64,000 bases of DNA, taken from Pontederia crassipes (taxonomy: Eukaryota > Streptophyta > Magnoliopsida > Commelinales > Pontederiaceae). The position numbers and the translations under genes were made by a program. The DNA lies in NCBI GenBank assembly GCA_030549335.1, contig CM060193.1, positions 63,770,646 to 63,834,645 of the forward strand, given 5' to 3'. Position 1 is the first letter of the stretch; every line of letters begins with the position of its first letter. Shown here piece by piece: positions 47,362 to 57,227 of the stretch. The notes under the pieces were generated by a model. The model worked only from the letters and a program-made list of their open reading frames with translations, had not been told where the DNA came from and made no database searches.

Positions 47362-47500
47362 CCGTGTCCTCAGGCTGCTCCAAAGCAGCAAAGAACTTCA
47401 ATGATTCGTAATATGGAGAGAGTGGGGCAACCTTCACATATGCCCCTTCCCAGGCTAAATTCTTGAGTTGGCTCACAATCAACATTTCCAAGTAGTCCAA
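47362..47500 (-). pseudogene. Exon-like piece of unknown origin, open frame
   Basis: The minus strand reads NLAWEGAYVKVAPLSPYYES then LKFFAALEQPEDTG up to a GTGAGC donor. The frame is clean and looks like real protein. I do not recognise the family, and it is not the part of an ArfGAP gene expected before VRSLTLDV. It is probably a third captured host exon. Confidence 0.5.
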
Positions 47501-47685
47501 AATAAAAATGACATTCTTCATCACAAAAGTAGCAAAATGCTTACATAATATATATTATATAAGTCTAACTTAACAAAATAACAACCAACATAATAAGTCT
47601 CAAATATAAATTCAAATAGTTCAACATGTCTCCAAACACAAACCAAAATAGTGATGACAAGTTTAGTAATTAGTAACTCTAATCA

Positions 47686-48024
47686 TCAATCATTTCTTAT
47701 ATTAGACGATGAAGTGCTCGGTCCAGCATCATCCGTTGAATTGATCAAAAGTCGTTTGAGCACCTGTTCAAATGCTCCTTCTGGTTGACAGTAACTATCC
47801 ATCAATGATCCGAATGCATTCTTCATGCGGTCATCCACGACATCGCCGACAACATCCTTAAAATGATCGATCGTACCATCCTGCACAAATGATGAAAAGA
47901 ATGAACCATTGCCATTTTGCCCAGCAGATGTAGCTGATCTAGTAGATGAGACCGATGTACCCAATCCACGAAGAGATCCTTCTCTGGTTGTTCCGCCTGC
48001 TTCTTTCCATAGTTCCACAATCAT
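47686..48024 (-). pseudogene. CACTA second protein remnant (Transposase_24-like)
   Basis: The minus strand reads ELWKEAGGTTREGSLRGLGT, which matches the W-x-E-x-x-GG-x-x-x-G-x-x-GLG pattern of the Transposase_24 family, the second gene of many plant CACTA elements, followed by a Q-poor, S-rich tail ending in NIRND. It joins directly to TNP2 sequence near 48030, so an internal deletion removed the end of TNP2 and the start of this gene. A homologous remnant occurs in CACTA 3. Confidence 0.7.
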
Positions 48025-48029
48025 GACTT

Positions 48030-50013
48030 TTCATTCCATGTATCTTTCCGGTTTCAATATTAAAACATCGAGATATATTTGATGCATACCCATCAGGAAA
48101 TTTTAAGTTTTTTACCCATTGAAACACAAGCTTTTGTTCTTCATTATTTAGTACATAAGTTGCTTTTGGCTTGATGTACTTTCCATTCTATAAGTGAATC
48201 AAATTTAGTTCTGGACGTTTACATATTAGCTTCATGTCCTCTCGAGAATTTGCATTGTCCTTCGGCTTACCTTTTATGTCCATAATAGTATTAAATATGT
48301 TATCAAACACATTCTTTTCAACATGCATGACATCTAAATTGTGACGAATCATGTTTGAGGACCAATAAGGCAAATCCCAAAATATACTTCTCTTCTCCCA
48401 ATTATGATCACTTCCAAAACCAACTTGCTTGAACGGATTCGCCTTCAATCCAAAGGTGATGGGCTCAAGTTTGTTGACCTCCTCAAATGCCTCCATTCTT
48501 GTAATTCTTTTTGCGGTCATAGTATTCTCAATTCTCGATTTTTTAAATGAGTTACGATCACGACGCATTGAATTCTCAATAGGCAAAACATTCGATGGCA
48601 ATCAAACCAACAAACCTTTCTGCCATTCTTTAGATAAAATGATTTTGTGTGCTTGCCACATATTGGACATGCAAGCTTTCCTTTCGTGCTCCATCCACTT
48701 AACATTCCATAAGTTAGAAAATCCCGGATTGTCCACATCAAAGCTGCTCTCATTATAAAATTTTGTTTTGTCGACTTATCGTAGGTTAAGACTCCATCAT
48801 CCCACAACATTTTCAACTCATCAATAAGTGGCCTTAAATAGATGTCCAGACTCTTGCTCGGGGATCGAGGCCCAGGAATCATGCTTGTTAAAAATATGTG
48901 CTCTCTTTTCATGCACATGCTTGGAGGTAAATTATACGGTGTTATGAACACAGGCCAACACGAATAAGCCGTTGTTGAAGAACCAAATGGATTGAACCCA
49001 TCTGTGCAAAGACCCAATCTAACATTCCTAAACTCCTTAGCAAATGTTGGATGGCGTGCATCAAAATCCTTCCATGCTTCAGCATCAGATGGATGTGTTA
49101 TCATCGAAAGATTCTCACGCAATCCTTTAGCATGCCAACGCATAAACATTGCTACTTTTTCAGAGAGAAAAAGCCTTTGCAATCTTGGAACAATAGGAAT
49201 ATATCTAAGCACTGAGTAAGGCACATCCTTTTGATTGACACTGTCATTTTTCTTCGGCTTGTATCGCTGCTCACCACAGGACTTACAATTTATGACTGTA
49301 CTATCTTCTTTATAGTACAACATACAATGATTACGACACGCATCAATTTTTTGATATTCTAATCCTAACTCTTTCATCATTCTCTTGCACTTGTAGAAAT
49401 TTGTTGGTAATTTCTCAGATATTGGTAACATACTTTTTATAATAGCAATCATACGATCAAAACAGTTTTCGCTCATATTATGCTCAAACTTCAGGTTCAT
49501 TAATTGTGCCACAGTAGATAGTGTGCTATGCTTCTCGCATCCTTCCCACAAAGGTTCATCGGCATCTCTAAGAAGCCGATAAAACCTAGAAGCTATTGGA
49601 TTTGGATTTTCTTCCTCCTGTGGGATATTGATATTTCCTAAGTGATTCACTTCAGCATCCCTAACCATATCCAAATAAGGATTTTGTATTTCAAATCCAT
49701 TTGATACTTCAACAGATGTTGTATTACTATCCACCCATTGCTCCTCACCATGCAAAGTCCAATTGACATAAGTAGTTAAAAAGCCATTATGATATAAATC
49801 GTTTTGCACTTCATACTTGACCTTTCATATTTGGCGACCAATATCAACCACATCTTCATGTTCATAAGCAAACTTTATGAACTCGTCAACACCATCTTTA
49901 AAACTTTCTGTTATAAATCCATGCTCATCTTTCCAATGTTGGATCCAACTTCGATCGGGTCGCATCTCGCTGAAATTTATGTAGGAAAGACTATATGCAT
50001 AAGCCTCTCTCAT
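48030..50013 (-). pseudogene. TNP2 transposase of CACTA 1, nearly continuous but broken
   Basis: N-terminal Transpos_assoc-like piece (RPDRSWI, GVDEFIKFAYEHED) at 50013-49830, then CFDRMIAIIKSMLPISEKLP, NFYKCKRMMKELGLEYQKID, CNHCMLYYKE-like CRNHCMLYYKED, RLGLCTDGFNPFG, WPVFITPYNLPP, KGKLACPICGKHT and further HNLDVMHVEKNVFDNI and FPDGYASNISRC. This is the usual TNP2 order. Breaks: a TGA in frame at 49825-49827 (for Trp), a frame change near 48600 after CWFDCHR, and a stop near 48188. The end after KSHDCG is deleted. The Cys-rich CPCRKC part of the first domain is also missing here but kept in CACTA 3. Confidence 0.9.
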
Positions 50014-50019
50014 AACAAG

Positions 50020-51100
50020 TGTGACACAACCAAATATATTATTGTTATGCTTTTAAAAGGCCCAAATATATTATTGTCAGTAAGATTGTGTACTGAAATC
50101 TTATTATGAGCAGTGAAATGTGAGCAAAAAAAAGTAACAATGTAATTATAACTATGTAATTATACCAAAACAGAACATGAAATATACTTGGAAAATAATA
50201 AGTAAATGAAACTGACAAGGAGCATGATTCTATGATGGTATTTATGTCCCCGAAACAACCAGTGGCATATGATTTTATGATGTACAATTTTTTTACATAT
50301 ACTGTGCATTTACATTTCAGTAGATCAACTCCATTTCATTCTATAGAAATTATCCACTCCAAGACATCAAGAAACTAGAAGACAAATTCAGAAAACTAAT
50401 ACTTTGTGCAAAAAAAATTGAACTAAGAATCAAACCAAGAACAGGGGTTAATTGAACAACTATTGTCCCATATAGTTCAAATTTATGATACAGAAATCTA
50501 AAAGCAAAATGTGAGTAGAAAAAAGAGGAGCAACTGTCAATGTTTGAACTAAGTCAGACCAAGAATAGGAGTTAATTGAAAAATTGTCATGATGAATTTG
50601 TTTCTAATTTCCAAAGTTTGTCCAATAAAGTTCAAATTACTGATACAGAAATCTAAAAGCAGAATATGAGTAAAAAAAAAAGAGGAGCAGACTTTGTGCT
50701 AAAAAAGAGGAAATTTTAATTTTAGTGTATTGTTCAAACTATACAACTAACTACAATTATAACAGAGATACAGGAACCCGTTGTAAATCTGCATACAAGT
50801 CCAGTTTTAGCTTATGTGTATGAACAGATTCTGATAATCATCAAAAGAAGCAATAACCACTAGATGCCATCCTAAAACAAGAAGATCAGTGTTACAACCT
50901 GATTTCATATCAAACAAATTTTAGGTTCCCTAGAAATAATTTTAGAATTCAGTCAACGCTTTAGAAATAATTTTGGAATACTTTGATAAAAGAACAAGTT
51001 CACGTACACATTGAGAGTTATATGCTAAAGTTAGGAAAGAAAGAAGAAAAAAAAGGAGAGCACATAGATAATTGATAACAATACAAAAAATGGGAATTCA
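50020..51100. other. Upstream part of CACTA 1
   Basis: No gene is seen between the TNP2 start and the GC-rich block. Two segments near 50480-50540 and 50625-50690 (CAGAAATCTAAAAGCA) are diverged duplicates. It may contain the first intron or 5' UTR of the transposase gene. Confidence 0.45.
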
Positions 51101-51117
51101 CTCTACTCGGATGAGGA

Positions 51118-51430
51118 CTAAAAAATGGTTGGCCCCTGTGTGCACAGGGAGTCAGGGTGTGAGCCGGCGACCAACGCAGGGGTCGCCGGCGACCAACGCA
51201 AGGGTCGTCGGCGACCAACGCAGGGGCCCCTGCGCGCCGGCCGCACAAAGAAGAAAACAAAAAAAGGGTCGCCGGCATGAAACCAAGCTCCCCGCCCAGT
51301 GGCCTGAGACGAACCCTGCCAATAATGGCAGGGGTCGCTGGTTGGCCCTTGAGCGCACAGGGAGTTGGGGCGCGCGTCGGCGACCAACGTAGGGGTCGCC
51401 GGCGGCAGCCTGCGCGTACAAGCCCTTGAG
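51118..51430. repeat. GC-rich repeat block of CACTA 1
   Basis: GTCGCCGGCGACCAACGCAG and near copies occur several times at 51167-51225, and again near 51380-51400; GCACAGGGAGT occurs twice. Frames on the minus strand are open through composition only. It lies upstream of the TNP2 start, as the GC-rich blocks do in the other CACTA elements here. Confidence 0.8.
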
Positions 51431-51959
51431 CGCGGCTGCACAAAGAAGAAAACGAATAAAATGTCGAAAAAATGAATGGAAAAAGTAGGAAAAGTGGAAG
51501 AATGATGCACCTGAAGCCCTGAAGAATCTTTGAGGTCTCGATCCAAAAATGTCGAAGAGGAGCAAAAATATCTTTGAGGTCTCGATCCAAAAATGTCGAA
51601 GAGGAGCAAAAATGTCAAAGAGGGAAAGAGGGAAGAGGGAAGAGGGAAATGTCGTTTAGGGTTTTAGGGGAAGAGGAAAAGAGGGAAAGAGGAAAAGGGG
51701 GAAATTTTGAGAGGAAAGAGGGAAAGTGTTTTTTATTTACAAAAATATTTTAAAATTATACTTAATAATTAAATAATATTTATAAAATATTTTTTATTAC
51801 TTAATAAGCATAAAAATATTTTAAAATTATATTACGTTTTTTAGAACTTTTCAATTTATTATATCATTAATGAATACTTATAAAATATTTTTTTGCAAAA
51901 TGTTTCTTTTAATATTTACTTATAAAAATTGTGAATTATTCTTACTTTTATTAGTTTAT

Positions 51960-52130
51960 TGTAATCCGCACCACACGGGTCGATTAAACCAAAGCTCAAA
52001 CCCGTCTAGGTTTCGGGGGCACTGCCCCCAAACCCCCTTTTGTCAGTACACCAACAACACAGGTAATTGGATAATACTCAAATTCTCCTAAGCTCACAGG
52101 TCTTGAAGTATTCGCCAACTTCAACAATTA
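51960..52130. repeat. LTR fragment inside CACTA 1, family with 34105-34340
   Basis: CACACGGGTCGATTAAACC, CCCGTCTAGGTTTCGG, a GGCACTGCCCCCAAACCCCC block and TCTCCTAAGCTCAC match 34110-34330 in the same order, with divergence. It is a non-coding fossil fragment that must have joined the CACTA element after, or been carried along by, an insertion. Confidence 0.7.
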
Positions 52131-53476
52131 TATATATAGGGTAAAATACACATGCGTCATAGGTGTTTCGACGTATGGATGTGGAGCAGATCTCCACCAT
52201 TCAGTAAGAGATCCATGGCCAATGATGGTAACGAATACCCGCACATGGTTCGTCATGTTCCCAAGCAATGATCATCGTGTTCGAGTGCGACACAACCACT
52301 TTATTAAATTTTCTATTATAGTTTTCACATTAACCTTAAAAATCTTGAGAGTTATTTCAATTATTAAATAAGAAAATAAAATCATTTCACTTTTGATGAT
52401 CAATTATTGATTCCAAAATATTGTTGTACAAACGTCTAGCCATTATAAGCAAAAGAAATTATAACTAAAGTAGATAGTATAAATGATTGTAAAAAAATTA
52501 TCGCAAGTCAGTAGTATGTAATTTTTAATGTTAAAATTTGAGACAAAATAGAGACACATTAGTGTCAATTTAAGGACAGATTAGTTACAGATTAGAAATA
52601 GATTAGTATCACAGTTTAGGGATAAATTAGTTACAGATTTATTACAATATACCAACTTATATTAATGGTCGTAATTTCCATCTTATTTTTTGTGGAGATG
52701 GTGCACTAAATATGTCTCAAATATGTAGTAAATTTGTAACTGTTAGCAACAAAATTTGAGACAAAGTAGAGATAAATTAGTGTCTGATTTTAGGGACAGA
52801 TTAGTTATAATATAATGACTGACATTCGGGACCGTAATGTCTGTACTTAATATGGTCACAGACTTGTCACTATATTATTAGTTAGATTTGTGAAGACGGT
52901 GCACTAAACGTGTCCAAAATATGTAGTAAATGTGTAACTGTTAGCGACATACCAAAGACAAATTAGAGACCGATAAGTGTCAGTATATAGTGACGGATTT
53001 GTTATAGCTTGACTACGATACGACGACTAATTTTAGTGACCATAATTTCCGTAGTTAATGTGGACACAATTGCGTCACTATATCGTCAGTTTAGTTTGTG
53101 GAGGATGATGCACTAAATGTGTTTCAAATCTGTCCCTAATCTGTCACTAACTGTGACAATATTGCTACGGAATATGGAGTCGCTAAAATCTGTAGCTAAT
53201 AGCTCAAATTCTTGTAGTGTGGATTGTGGATGTTGTTATGATTTATGCTTATGGATATGGATGTTGTTATGGCTACTATCTTGCTACTATCCTTTATGTC
53301 ATGGAGATGTTATGTACTAGACGATGCATATGCTTACATATTTTATCATATTTTATGCGAAATTATCATATTGTGCATAAGAAGATAAGCATTGATCATG
53401 GAGGAGTAACTTACATTTCATCATTTATTTATCTCTTCGTCACTTTGTTTGCTATCATAAAAAAAGGGGAAATTAT

Positions 53477-54712
53477 TGGTCCAAAAACCATATTCCAAAT
53501 ATTTTGATGATAGCAAACTAAGGAAGATGATGGACTAATGTTGCTCGAAGTGTTAGTTTGAATAGGTTAAATATTTTTCAAAAGAAAAGATCATCGTAAA
53601 ATTTCAGCAGTCAAAATGGACGACCGAAATATTTTCAAGCATCCACTAGACATGTAATGGACGACCAAAAGAGATGTCGAACGACCAAGATGTTCGAGAA
53701 TTCGGGATGTTTCAAAATTGACGACCGAAAGAATTTCGGTCGACCGATCTGGGTGTCGAGTTCAAAAGATGGGATATCATACGGACGACTGAATAATTTC
53801 TACGTCTGCGTAAGTTTGAAAAATTGACAATTTTAACGCAGACGACCGAAATAGTTTCGGTCGACTGTTCTGGCAGTTAAGTTCAAAACAATAACTTGAA
53901 ACAAACGATCGAAAGGTTGAGACAGTGTCTACAGAAGTCCGAGAAATTGATAGTTTTAAAATGGACGAGCGAAACAGTTTCGGACAATCACTCTATGCAG
54001 TAAAGACGAATAGCAACAACTATTTTTCTACAAACTACGACCAACGAATTACTGTGCAAAAAAGACAATAGCAATGCTAGTTTTGTTCACAAAACAGACG
54101 ACCAAAATCATAACGGTCAACCGTTGGAATATGACAAAAGATGCAATGGCTAGTTTCTGTTCAACACGGATGACCGAAACCAAAACGAACGACCATTTTG
54201 GAAGTGATAGCACAACTCTTTTAAAAAGATCTACAATGACCATATTTTCAAGAGAACTCTATAAAAGGAATTCAAATGACTGAAGGAAGATCATCCAAGC
54301 AAGAAAAATTACTCTATAGCATTTTTTAAGTCCAAGACATTTTCTAGAGCTCAATATTGCAAATAATCTCTTCTTTCTTCTAGCTCCTAAGTGTGAGCAT
54401 TCTTTGTAATAAAAGAGAATTGAAGGGAATTCTTGTGTTCTTGATTAGTGAGTTTGAGAGCCCTTGTAAGAAGAAGTGTCTTACCTCTTGAGCAAAGAAG
54501 AAAGCATTGTGGTGTAGAAAGGATTAACGTTGGGATTAAGAGTTGGGCTGACCTCATCAACATATTGTGCCTTCTTGAGTTTTAATTCTTCTTACTTGTC
54601 GTTTACTTGCTTGTGATCGTATTTCTTAAAAATTAATTTTTATGATTTTCAGTTATAATTTTATACACCAGTTAACCCCTCCCCCATCTTGGTGCTTTTG
54701 ATCTACAACGTT
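53477..54712 (+). mobile_element. Right LTR of the Sirevirus-like fossil
   Basis: It begins TGGTCCAAAAACC after a purine tract and is similar to 39802-39975. Between 53610 and 54200 there are repeated palindromes on the pattern GACCGAAA...TTTCGGTC, for example at about 53723-53745, 53842-53862 and 53965-53985. Clustered palindromes in the LTR are a known mark of Sireviruses. The end near 54665-54712 (TTAACCCCTCCCCCATCTTGG) resembles the conserved 3' end of Sirevirus LTRs. It is old. Confidence 0.75.
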
Positions 54713-55070
54713 TCCTTCTCCCTAGCCGGTGATATCTCCAATCTCCAGCCCTCGCAAGTCGATAGCCCAATGTCGGAGCTCTGTCATTGTGCTTTTCTTC
54801 TTTGCGCAATGGACGAGATGGGGGACGATGGTGCAGGCTCTCGACGGTTCTTCTGTCATAGATGGCCTCCGCATTCGCAGGTCCTCACAGATCAATCACT
54901 GTTGTCGCCCCTCGCAAATTGTGTCCCTTTCCCTCTCACTACTCATCACCGCCCTTCCCTGACTGCTCGTCCTCTATGAGTGTGAGCCCTTCATCCTCCA
55001 TTTGTCGCTCGCCATTCTCTACCCTCCATTCCCCATCCCCGTCTATGGGTCACGCCCTTCGCTCGCCATT
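54713..55070. other. Unassigned GC-balanced DNA
   Basis: Several overlapping frames on the plus strand are open but rich in S, P and H and match no family I know. No gene is called. Confidence 0.35.
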
Positions 55071-55071
55071 G

Positions 55072-55120
<49 letters not shown>

Positions 55121-55370
55121 AATATTAGCGTGAGATTAGAGATTTTGATCTCACCGTCAAATTAGTGAATCTTAATCGTTATAATCATGCATCAACGGTC
55201 AAGATCGTCCAGATTAAAATATCTTAGTTGAACCGAGTTCAAATGAAAAAAAATTCAGGTTCAGCCTCTTGTTTAGTCTAATGAGATGTAGACCGTTGAT
55301 GCATGATTATAACGGCAGAGATTTACTGATTTGACGATGAGATCAACATGTCTGATCTAACACTAAATTT

Positions 55371-55432
<62 letters not shown>

Positions 55433-55488
55433 GCAGAGATTCACTGATTTGACGGTGAGATCAACATGTCTGATCTAACACTAAATTT

Positions 55489-55521
<33 letters not shown>
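55071..55521. mobile_element. Palindromic MITE between (TA)n runs
   Basis: (TA)n runs lie at about 55071-55116, 55374-55428 and 55494-55521. Between the first two is a 250-bp imperfect palindrome: TAGCGTGAGATTAGAGATTT ... TTGATCTCACCGTCAAATTA on the left and the inverse (TGATTTGACGATGAGATCAA ... TGATCTAACACTAAATTTTT) on the right, meeting around ATGCATCAACGG. A partial copy of the right arm (55432-55490) follows the second TA run. This resembles MITEs known to insert into TA microsatellites. Confidence 0.75.
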
Positions 55522-55523
<2 letters not shown>

Positions 55524-56144
55524 TAGCATGACTATCCAGACCATTAGAGTGGCTGGCCATTTCACCATCCCATTAGTTTCACCCACAGAAACTTTTATCC
55601 AACTAAGTTACTAACTGAACCAAATTAATTTACGGATAATTAATCAAAATTTTAGTTAAAAATAAATTAACTGCTAATTAAAATTTTACATTATTATATT
55701 TTTGTAAAACCTTATTATATTTATATGAATTTATAATTTGTTTGTTTAATTCTTTTTGGTACCCTACCTATTTAACAATTTCTATCTAATTATCATGTTT
55801 AAATTCAATATATTTTTATTTTTAAATAATGAACACATTTTATTTTTAAATTTAATTTCAAATTTTTGAATTTAATAAGTTTTTTTTGGTTAAAATGATC
55901 GAAATATTCGATTAACTGATTTTTTTATTTCTACCGAGAGAAAAAAAATATAACGTTACAAACTCGCAATATCACCTTTCAGAAAAAGAAACTTTATGCA
56001 ATGCATAAGAAAGCAATAGGTCTTATATGAATAAAAGCATTAATTTGACAAGTTTTGTTTACCCGATTCCGTAGGAAGATTCTTAAATATAAAATGACTA
56101 ATAAGTGTAATTAACTATTTTACCCGGCTCTTTACATTTATGAT
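55522..56144. other. AT-rich DNA
   Basis: No gene is seen. It begins immediately after a (TA)n run with GGTAGCATGACTATCCAGACC, so it may be a further (TA)n-associated element whose other end was not found. Confidence 0.35.
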
Positions 56145-56260
56145 CACTACAAGAAAAATGTGACATTGGATATTAACTTGCGAAGGATTGAAACATTTCT
56201 GGCATTAAATTAGCAGCGGATATTAAAAAATATATTTCTGACATTTATGATCTTAGATTA
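56145..56260. mobile_element. Left end of a fourth CACTA element
   Basis: CACTACAAGAAAAATGTGACATT begins at 56145 (first 20 bases are CACTACAAGAAAAATGTGAC-like in the family sense) and is followed by GCGGATATTAA-type subterminal words. No matching right end was found before 57228, so it is a fragment or its partner has decayed. Confidence 0.5.
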
Positions 56261-57227
56261 TTTTATTTTTCTCCCCATTTTTCTTCTTTTTGCCTGAATG
56301 CATACATAATATTTATGAATTTATTCATCATCAATCTACTCAATTTATTTGCGATATTTACTCATCAATTATTGAAGAAAAAAAGATGATATTAAATATT
56401 TATATTTAGGTGTTAATCAATATTATCGTCATAATTAGCTATCTTGTTTTTAAGTGAATTTCTATGAAGTTTTCATCTCTTCTATTTACCACTAAATTTA
56501 ACCAAATTTTGTACCATCAATTCTCCAAATTAATATTAAAAAATACTATTTGAATGTTTAAAAAAAATTTCTTACACCAAAACCATATTTTTTTGGTCGT
56601 CCACAATTAATACATTTAATGTGTTAGACTGTAAATAGTTGTAGTGATTGTGATTATGATTCATCCATCTATTTCAGCCAGGTTACTATTTAGTTTCACT
56701 GAGAGATGTGGAATCAAGTTATTTGGAGGTCTGAAAAAAAGTTATGTTCTTATTTTTAAGGTATTATCATTTTGTCTGGCAAAATTGTACAAACTGATCA
56801 CGATAGGAGCTACCTCTAGAGTCCACCTACTAACTATATAAACTAGTCAGTTGATTATTCATACATTCGTATGAAAGTGTTATCATTGTATACATATGTT
56901 TGATATATATGCAAATGATATTGATTACAAATTGAGTCTGATTTTTCTCATTAGAATATTATATATATAATTATCAAATGTATGAAAATATTGGTATTAA
57001 TATTATAATTATTGCATGAGTTTGTATTCTCTCTGAATTGAATAGATAGTAACACATATGTTATAAGTTATTAGCTTACTGAACTATTTTAGTACACTTT
57101 TCTAACATTTTTCAAATTAATATAGTTATTGAAGATGGTGTGAAATGATTATAGTCTAAAAGGGTTTTATAATATCCTCGGTGGTAAGATGAGAAAATTT
57201 GAGTATCTCATGTCTTTTTATTAGGAC
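56261..57227. other. AT-rich DNA between CACTA ends
   Basis: No gene or clear element is seen. Confidence 0.35.

Larger units (their letters stand above)
44405..53219 (-). mobile_element. CACTA/Spm element 1, 8.8 kb, with captured host gene pieces
   Basis: Ends share a 28-bp perfect terminal inverted repeat beginning CACTACAAGAATTTGAGC (44405-44432 and 53192-53219). Subterminal repeats such as CTGTAGCTAATA and GTCGCTAA-type words fill 44430-44800 and 52540-53190. A TNP2 transposase remnant (48030-50013) and a Transposase_24-type remnant (47686-48024) read on the minus strand. A GC-rich repeat block (51118-51430) lies upstream of TNP2. Between the second remnant and the left end are pieces of host genes, in the same direction. 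It inserted into the Sirevirus-like fossil with TGG target duplication. Confidence 0.95.
39802..54712 (+). mobile_element. Sirevirus-like Copia fossil, split by a CACTA element
   Basis: Left LTR segment 39802 to about 40010; right LTR 53477 to about 54712, preceded by a purine tract (AAAAAGGGGAAATTAT). Both begin TGGTCCAAA. Pol remains at 40060-41810 include an integrase end (SYFKVFDCKCYILN), reverse transcriptase (KWIFKNKLDEND, KARLVAKGYSQ), and RNase H near 41740. Beyond pol is an extra reading frame region (about 43090-44270) with a 'Transposase_32'-like domain and a coiled-coil-like end (MDRMDARMDGMVAHMERLE), matching the extra downstream gene of some Sireviruses. The CACTA element 44405-53219 sits within it. 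Gag and most of integrase are missing; broken in many places. LTR pieces are clearly diverged, so it is old. Confidence 0.8.

Noticed and set aside
51018-51618. Overlapping minus-strand frames upstream of TNP2
   Set aside because: They cross the GC-rich repeat block in three frames; no Transpos_assoc motif precedes the start at 50013, so they are not called as a first exon.
54689-55119. Three overlapping plus-strand frames
   Set aside because: S/P-rich, run into a (TA)n repeat, and match nothing known.
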